Notes under the pieces: generated by a model
Seen by the model: the letters and a program-made list of their open reading frames with translations, nothing else
Told to the model about the DNA's origin: nothing
Databases searched by the model: none
Program-made: the position numbers and the translations under genes
DNA from: a virus
Length of the DNA: 64,000 bases
Direction: 5' to 3' (one strand)
Virus record (IMG/VR): IMGVR_UViG_3300042731_007944
Location: 1-64,000 of that record
Part shown: piece by piece, positions 60,312-64,000 of the stretch
How positions within the stretch are numbered: position 1 is the stretch's first letter
Layout: each line of letters starts with the position of its first letter

Positions 60312-62806
60312 CAGCGGCTCCCCCAGCGGGTGGCGGTGGACACGACGCGGCTTTCCTGGGTGCGCTGGGCGTTCGTGATCCGCTTGGCAAACGCCTCCAC
60401 GCTGCGCTCGTCCACAATATTGTTGCCTTCAAACACGACGGTCACCGGCGCGGTGTGCGCGGGTGTTGCCGCCTGCGCCTGTACCTGTGGCGGCTGATAC
60501 TGTGACCGCGTGGGCATCGTGAGCACGCCTACCCCGCTCGCGCCGTAATACGATCCGCCCCCGGCCAGCGCACTGGCAATGTTCAGGCCCCCTCCGGCCA
60601 TGTACTCGCCGCCTCCGGCCAACATCGTCGCCAGGCTCGATCCAATCGCCTGCCCGGTCGTCTTCGCCTGGGAGGTCACGCCCTGAAGACTCGATCCGAT
60701 GCCGTCCACGGACGCCACGACTTTGTCCGCCCAGGACGCCATTTCTGGGAACACACTATGCTCATAGGCTTCATCGCCCAACGCCTTCACCTCTTCTTTT
60801 GCGCCAAAAATTTTGTCTTTCAATTGTGTCATGGCGACGCCCACTTTGTCAACCATGCGTGACATGCCTTCACTCACCGCTTCCCACGCGCCTGCTAATT
60901 CATTTTTCAGCAAATCAATAATGGTCCGGATACTGTCGCCAAGCGTGCCAAACACATCCAAATACGCTTCTTTAAAGCCATAGGCGCTATCACCCATTAA
61001 TTCAAATCCGGCAACGACCGCCTGAAACAAGGGCATCGTGATTTTACGCGCCTTCTCGATCCCCCCCGCGATACCATCCAGTACCGGCCTGATCACGTCC
61101 CACGCCACACCGAACGCATCGCCCACTTTTTCAGCGAAATCCACAACTTTCGTCAACTTAGGAATCAATTCTGTGAGCGCCGGGCCGAGCGTCGTCACGA
61201 TCTCTTTGGCCGTTGTGAACGCTTTACTCAGGCCCGTTTGCCCGGATTCGTCCGGCGTGGTGTACTTCACAAACACCTCTTTAATCTGCTCGCCCAGGCC
61301 CTTCAGGGTTTCCCAGAATTTCGAGGCCCCGGCTTCAACAGAATCCCAAAGGGTTGCCCCGTGCTCTTCGACATACGTCATCCAGACTTCAAACTGTTCT
61401 GATAGCGGTCCAATGACGGCCCCGGCAAGTTCCAGGGCTTTATCATGGAGAATACCAAACACCTCATGTAATTTCTCGCTGTTCCGGCTCCACTCCTCAA
61501 ATTTGTCAACCAAGGGGTTAATGTAATTTTTGAGGAAATCCGCAAATGTTTCGGCAAATGGTTCGCCGAATGTGATCAAAATGCTATTCCAAATACTACC
61601 AAGGACTTTTTGCGCTTCTGACGCCCGATCTACCTGACGGGCATAACTGTCCATGTGTGAGTTTGCGCTAATAAATGCGTCCTCAGCAATTTTGAAAATA
61701 GATAAAAAGCCCTCTCCAATAGGCATTGTCTGATCCATTGCCGCTGCTAATGTTGAAATAGCTTTGAGGCCGATTGCTCCAAAAGCATCGGTGGCAAGGG
61801 TATTTTGATCAACCCCCGCCCTGATAGATTCAACGGACATATCCAGGCCGTTAAACGCCTCGGTGAGCAAATTCATTGTGTTGAACGAATCCTGTCCGAG
61901 GGCATATTGAATCATTTCACCGAGTGAAGAGAAGGAGATCCGGCTTTTGCCGGTGATCGCCTCTAATCTGGCAATGGCTGCCGTTCCGCCGTCTGATTGT
62001 GCCGTCAGCATTTTCGCTGCGGCGGCTAACGCATCCGTTTTGGTTGTCAGGTTGAAATAGGCACTTCCCATCTGCCGCGATGCGCTCGTGGCCGCTAATC
62101 CTCCTGAGATCAGAGCCCCGCCCCAGGCTGTCGCTTGTTCATAGCTGAGCCTCATCACAGCGTTATTTTGCCCCATTGCCTTGTTAAAATTGCTGATCTC
62201 AAGCTCGTTCGCATTCATGCTTTTGCTGACAGCATCCAGGGCAGAGAGCATATTTGCGGTAGAATCAGCGGCGAGTTTAAAAATGGTCTGGGATTTCCCC
62301 ATGTGGAGGGCGAGCTTTTCCGTACTACCTCCAAATTTATCAAGTGCAACAGCGCCAATCCCGACTTGACGTGAAAATTCGGCGATTGACTCAGCGCCTT
62401 TGATCCCCATCTGACCAGCAACCTGCGCCACTTCAAGAAGGTTGGCGGCCGTCAGACTCCCAATTGGTTTGGCGAGTTCGCGGATCTGTTTGCCGAACTC
62501 ATCAAGGGCATCGCCAGTCATGCCGGTGGTTTTTCCGACTAGCGCGAGGGCGTCATCATACGTTTGGTAGGCATCGACGGCATCAGTCACAAATTCCGTA
62601 CTGATGTCCATCATCGAGGAGGCGACATTGCTAACAAGGTCAATAATGCCACCGAAGGCTTTGGTCGCAATAGAGGCGAGTGATGTGAATGCGCCACCGA
62701 GAGAAGTGACGCCCTTAATTGAACCCCCGAGATCCAGGCGGACTTTTACGGTAATTTCATCGACTGTTGCCACTACGTGGTCGTAGAGCGCCCGTGTTGA
62801 CGCCAC
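60311..62806 (-). CDS. Phage tail tape measure protein
   Basis: 831 aa from a GTG at 62806; a GTG at 62773 (VATVDEITV) is the likelier start. TP901-type core (residues 90-360: LLEVAQVAGQMGIKGAESI, GAIGLKAISTLAAAMDQ), long helices and a Gly/Ala-rich end. It sets tail length. No ribosome site is visible and a terminator lies directly upstream, so the 5' end has been rearranged or is unusual. Confidence 0.88.
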   Translation of the reverse strand: MASTRALYDHVVATVDEITVKVRLDLGGSIKGVTSLGGAFTSLASIATKAFGGIIDLVSNVASSMMDISTEFVTDAVDAYQTYDDALALVGKTTGMTGDALDEFGKQIRELAKPIGSLTAANLLEVAQVAGQMGIKGAESIAEFSRQVGIGAVALDKFGGSTEKLALHMGKSQTIFKLAADSTANMLSALDAVSKSMNANELEISNFNKAMGQNNAVMRLSYEQATAWGGALISGGLAATSASRQMGSAYFNLTTKTDALAAAAKMLTAQSDGGTAAIARLEAITGKSRISFSSLGEMIQYALGQDSFNTMNLLTEAFNGLDMSVESIRAGVDQNTLATDAFGAIGLKAISTLAAAMDQTMPIGEGFLSIFKIAEDAFISANSHMDSYARQVDRASEAQKVLGSIWNSILITFGEPFAETFADFLKNYINPLVDKFEEWSRNSEKLHEVFGILHDKALELAGAVIGPLSEQFEVWMTYVEEHGATLWDSVEAGASKFWETLKGLGEQIKEVFVKYTTPDESGQTGLSKAFTTAKEIVTTLGPALTELIPKLTKVVDFAEKVGDAFGVAWDVIRPVLDGIAGGIEKARKITMPLFQAVVAGFELMGDSAYGFKEAYLDVFGTLGDSIRTIIDLLKNELAGAWEAVSEGMSRMVDKVGVAMTQLKDKIFGAKEEVKALGDEAYEHSVFPEMASWADKVVASVDGIGSSLQGVTSQAKTTGQAIGSSLATMLAGGGEYMAGGGLNIASALAGGGSYYGASGVGVLTMPTRSQYQPPQVQAQAATPAHTAPVTVVFEGNNIVDERSVEAFAKRITNAQRTQESRVVSTATRWGSR

Positions 62807-62926
62807 AAAAAAACCGGACAGACGGAGTGTAGCGGACCCCGTGTTTGTCCGGTAAGAAAATCATGATTTCGTGTGTTGGCAGCAGTATGGCAGGGGGGTG
62901 GTGAAAAGTCAAGTGAAAATTTTCAC
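62806..62926 (-). promoter_or_regulatory. Operator, promoter and leader terminator before the tail genes
   Basis: On the minus strand GTGAAAATTTTCAC abuts TTGACT, then 17 bp and CATACT. The leader has the palindrome AAATCATGATTT (62858-62869) and a strong terminator (ACCGGACA paired with TGTCCGGT, then seven T, 62853-62807). Transcription into the tail genes would need antitermination. Confidence 0.7.
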
Positions 62927-62961
62927 TGTGAAAAGAAAGGCAACTTATTTTTTTGTGCCAT
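62923..62961 (-). pseudogene. intI: Relic of a second intI start
   Basis: MAQKNKL matches the first codons of the intact integrase (MAQKSKL), then homology ends and a TGA follows at codon 13. It marks the point where the phage sequence joins the right integron platform. Confidence 0.8.
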
Positions 62962-62964
62962 AGG

Positions 62965-63114
62965 GGAAGCGTAAAAAGGCTGACGAAATTTGTCAAGTTT
63001 TTCTCGCAAAAATTATTATAAAAAATGGGTCTTTTTTGGTAAATATACCTTGACAAAAAACCTGTTCATCTGTCAGTATTATCTATGTTGAGAGTTTAAA
63101 GAATAATATTGTTA
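62965..63114. repeat. attI: Integron platform repeat, right copy (attI, Pc)
   Basis: 150 bp perfectly complementary to 9771-9920, ending at the GTTA recombination point. It includes the cassette promoter, now pointing right into the second array. Confidence 0.9.
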
Positions 63115-63131
63115 GCAGGCTTTTGAATATG

Positions 63132-63226
63132 TGGCGTGTACCGTAGGGGTAACGAGAGGACAGACCTTGTCTCACGTACTCGCGATGCCGTGAGGCCCGT
63201 TGGTTCGATTCCAACCACGCCACCCA
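63132..63226 (+). tRNA. Class-II tRNA-like gene in the first right cassette
   Basis: 95 nt with CCA: acceptor TGGCGTG/CACGCCA, D stem CGT/ACG with GG and TA in the loop, long variable arm CTCACG/CGTGAG, T arm GTTGG-TTCGATT-CCAAC. The anticodon stem GGACA/TGTCT encloses only 5 nt (GACCT) instead of 7. So either a decayed Leu/Ser/Tyr-type tRNA or a structural mimic. Confidence 0.65.
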
Positions 63227-63249
63227 CAGAACAAGAAAAGAGGAAGATG

Positions 63250-63468
63250 ATGTCATTAGCAAAGATATTTTTTACCCAGTTAAGACTATCGCTTTGTTTG
63301 CTTTTTTTGCAACTCGTTTTGAAAATTGTTCCAAAAGATGACGATGAAGGAAAACTCATTATAGCATCAATTGGTGCATTGGCAAAAATGGAGTCGGCCT
63401 TGTTATCGTCACAACTGCCTGCTAACAAGGCCATGCAAAAGACACAGGCCGATGCCCGCAAAAATTAG
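63250..63468 (+). CDS. Small cassette protein
   Basis: 72 aa (ATG at 63247 or 63250, GAGGAAG upstream). Hydrophobic N-terminal helix (LCLLFLQLVLKI), then a soluble part whose end is encoded by the attC. Function unknown; may be membrane-anchored. Confidence 0.6.
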   Translation: MSLAKIFFTQLRLSLCLLFLQLVLKIVPKDDDEGKLIIASIGALAKMESALLSSQLPANKAMQKTQADARKN

Positions 63469-63545
63469 GAAATAACTATATACTGTATCGCCCGCTATCA
63501 GGTTCACTCTTTGCCTGTGCTTCTGATGGCCGGCCGTTATGAGGC
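63418..63545 (+). repeat. attC: attC recombination site of the right array
   Basis: GCTAAC-AAGGCC to GGCC-GTTATGAG with ACAGGC/GCCTGTG and GGCCAT/GATGGCC as arms. Orientation is opposite to the left array. Confidence 0.82.
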
Positions 63546-63553
63546 TTCGTTAA

Positions 63554-63829
63554 ATGGCAATCCGATTAAGGAAAATAGAAAATACGTATGTAGCGTTATG
63601 TGCTGTTGAATCAGACGCAAAAGTTGGCGATATTTATCTTGATGATAATATGCACCATGCGCTTTATACGAAATTCGCAATAGATTTTAATAGTGAGCGG
63701 AATTGCGGTATTGTGTTTGATGAAATTGTCGCAAAACTTATGGAGTCTCAAAAGGTTCGTGATGCACAAGAAGAAGCCGAGAGGTGGAGTGCAGAACGCC
63801 GTCATAACGCTCCAAATCAGCAGAGGTGA
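63554..63829 (+). CDS. Unknown cassette protein
   Basis: 91 aa, starting just after the attC. Strand-rich first half (GDIYLDDNMHHALYTKFAIDF) and a charged helix at the end. A small protein of unknown family, possibly paired with the next gene. Confidence 0.65.
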   Translation: MAIRLRKIENTYVALCAVESDAKVGDIYLDDNMHHALYTKFAIDFNSERNCGIVFDEIVAKLMESQKVRDAQEEAERWSAERRHNAPNQQR

Positions 63830-63832
63830 CGT

Positions 63833-64000
63833 ATGCGAGAAATAAATTTATTGAAGTGGATGCGAGATCATTGTTTGCGTTATGGCAGTATTGGAATTGC
63901 TGCAAAAAGATTCACTGTCTCGAATATTTGCTATGAATTGTTCATAGACCGCGATACCATTACGACGGAGATTGAAAAAATGGTTGAAAGTGGTTTGGTA
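63833..64000 (+). CDS. Unknown cassette protein (partial)
   Basis: 56 codons to the window edge, open. Basic, with a winged-helix-like pattern (CYELFIDRDTITTEIEKMVESGLV). It starts 3 bp after the previous stop. Confidence 0.5.
   Translation, partial: MREINLLKWMRDHCLRYGSIGIAAKRFTVSNICYELFIDRDTITTEIEKMVESGLV

Noticed and set aside
62757-63056. 99-aa minus-strand frame through the right platform
   Set aside because: It crosses the promoter, operator and terminator and is not coding-like; a shadow of regulatory DNA.

Overview
The window reads as a bacterial mobile element of about 53 kb (roughly 9.8-63.1 kb) set between two outward-facing integron cassette arrays. Signal peptides with a lipobox, a sigma-54 activator and an IntI-type integrase suggest a Gram-negative-like environmental bacterium; I cannot name the phylum.

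Left array (1-9.77 kb, read leftward, AT-rich): at least seven cassettes separated by attC sites. They carry a fused restriction-methylation-specificity protein, an AntA-type antirepressor, a Panacea antitoxin with a probable toxin, a HEPN-like protein, a T5orf172-like protein and several unknowns. The array ends at an attI site followed by an integron integrase (9924-10883, +). A perfect 150-bp inverted copy of the attI/promoter block lies at 62965-63114. There the integrase is reduced to a 12-codon relic, and a second array starts rightward with a cassette holding a class-II tRNA-like sequence.

Between the repeats is a phage or phage-plasmid genome. Leftward runs include an early/replication region (11-26 kb: radical SAM, Dam methylase, DnaB, a replication initiator, exonuclease, tRNA-CAU) and a divergent control region with an XRE regulator (about 26 kb). 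A rightward ParB-Dam fusion and a nuclease follow (27.6-29.7 kb). A leftward operon at 31.4-37.2 kb encodes Csf1, Csf2 and Csf3 of a type IV CRISPR-Cas system, together with CysH-like and IbrA/IbrB-like proteins. The 40-47 kb stretch holds a membrane-sensing sigma-54 activator, an FtsK/TraG-like ATPase and a second replication initiator with iterons inside the gene. ParM/ParR segregation genes (48-50 kb), an IS200/IS605 insertion with TnpA and TnpB, and siphovirus-like tail genes (53-62.8 kb, ending at the tape measure gene) follow. I found no terminase, portal or capsid gene.

The genes fit a phage-plasmid with two replication modules: DnaB plus initiator 1 for phage replication, and initiator 2 plus ParMR for plasmid maintenance. 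Several promoters share an operator resembling GTGAAAATTTTCAC beside the -35 box, which suggests one repressor regulon. The type IV operon has its own promoter and a ribbon-helix-helix first gene and no CRISPR array, as expected for IV-B-like systems. Its gene order and the inserted IbrA/IbrB pair are the most unusual feature of the window, together with the mirrored integron platforms.
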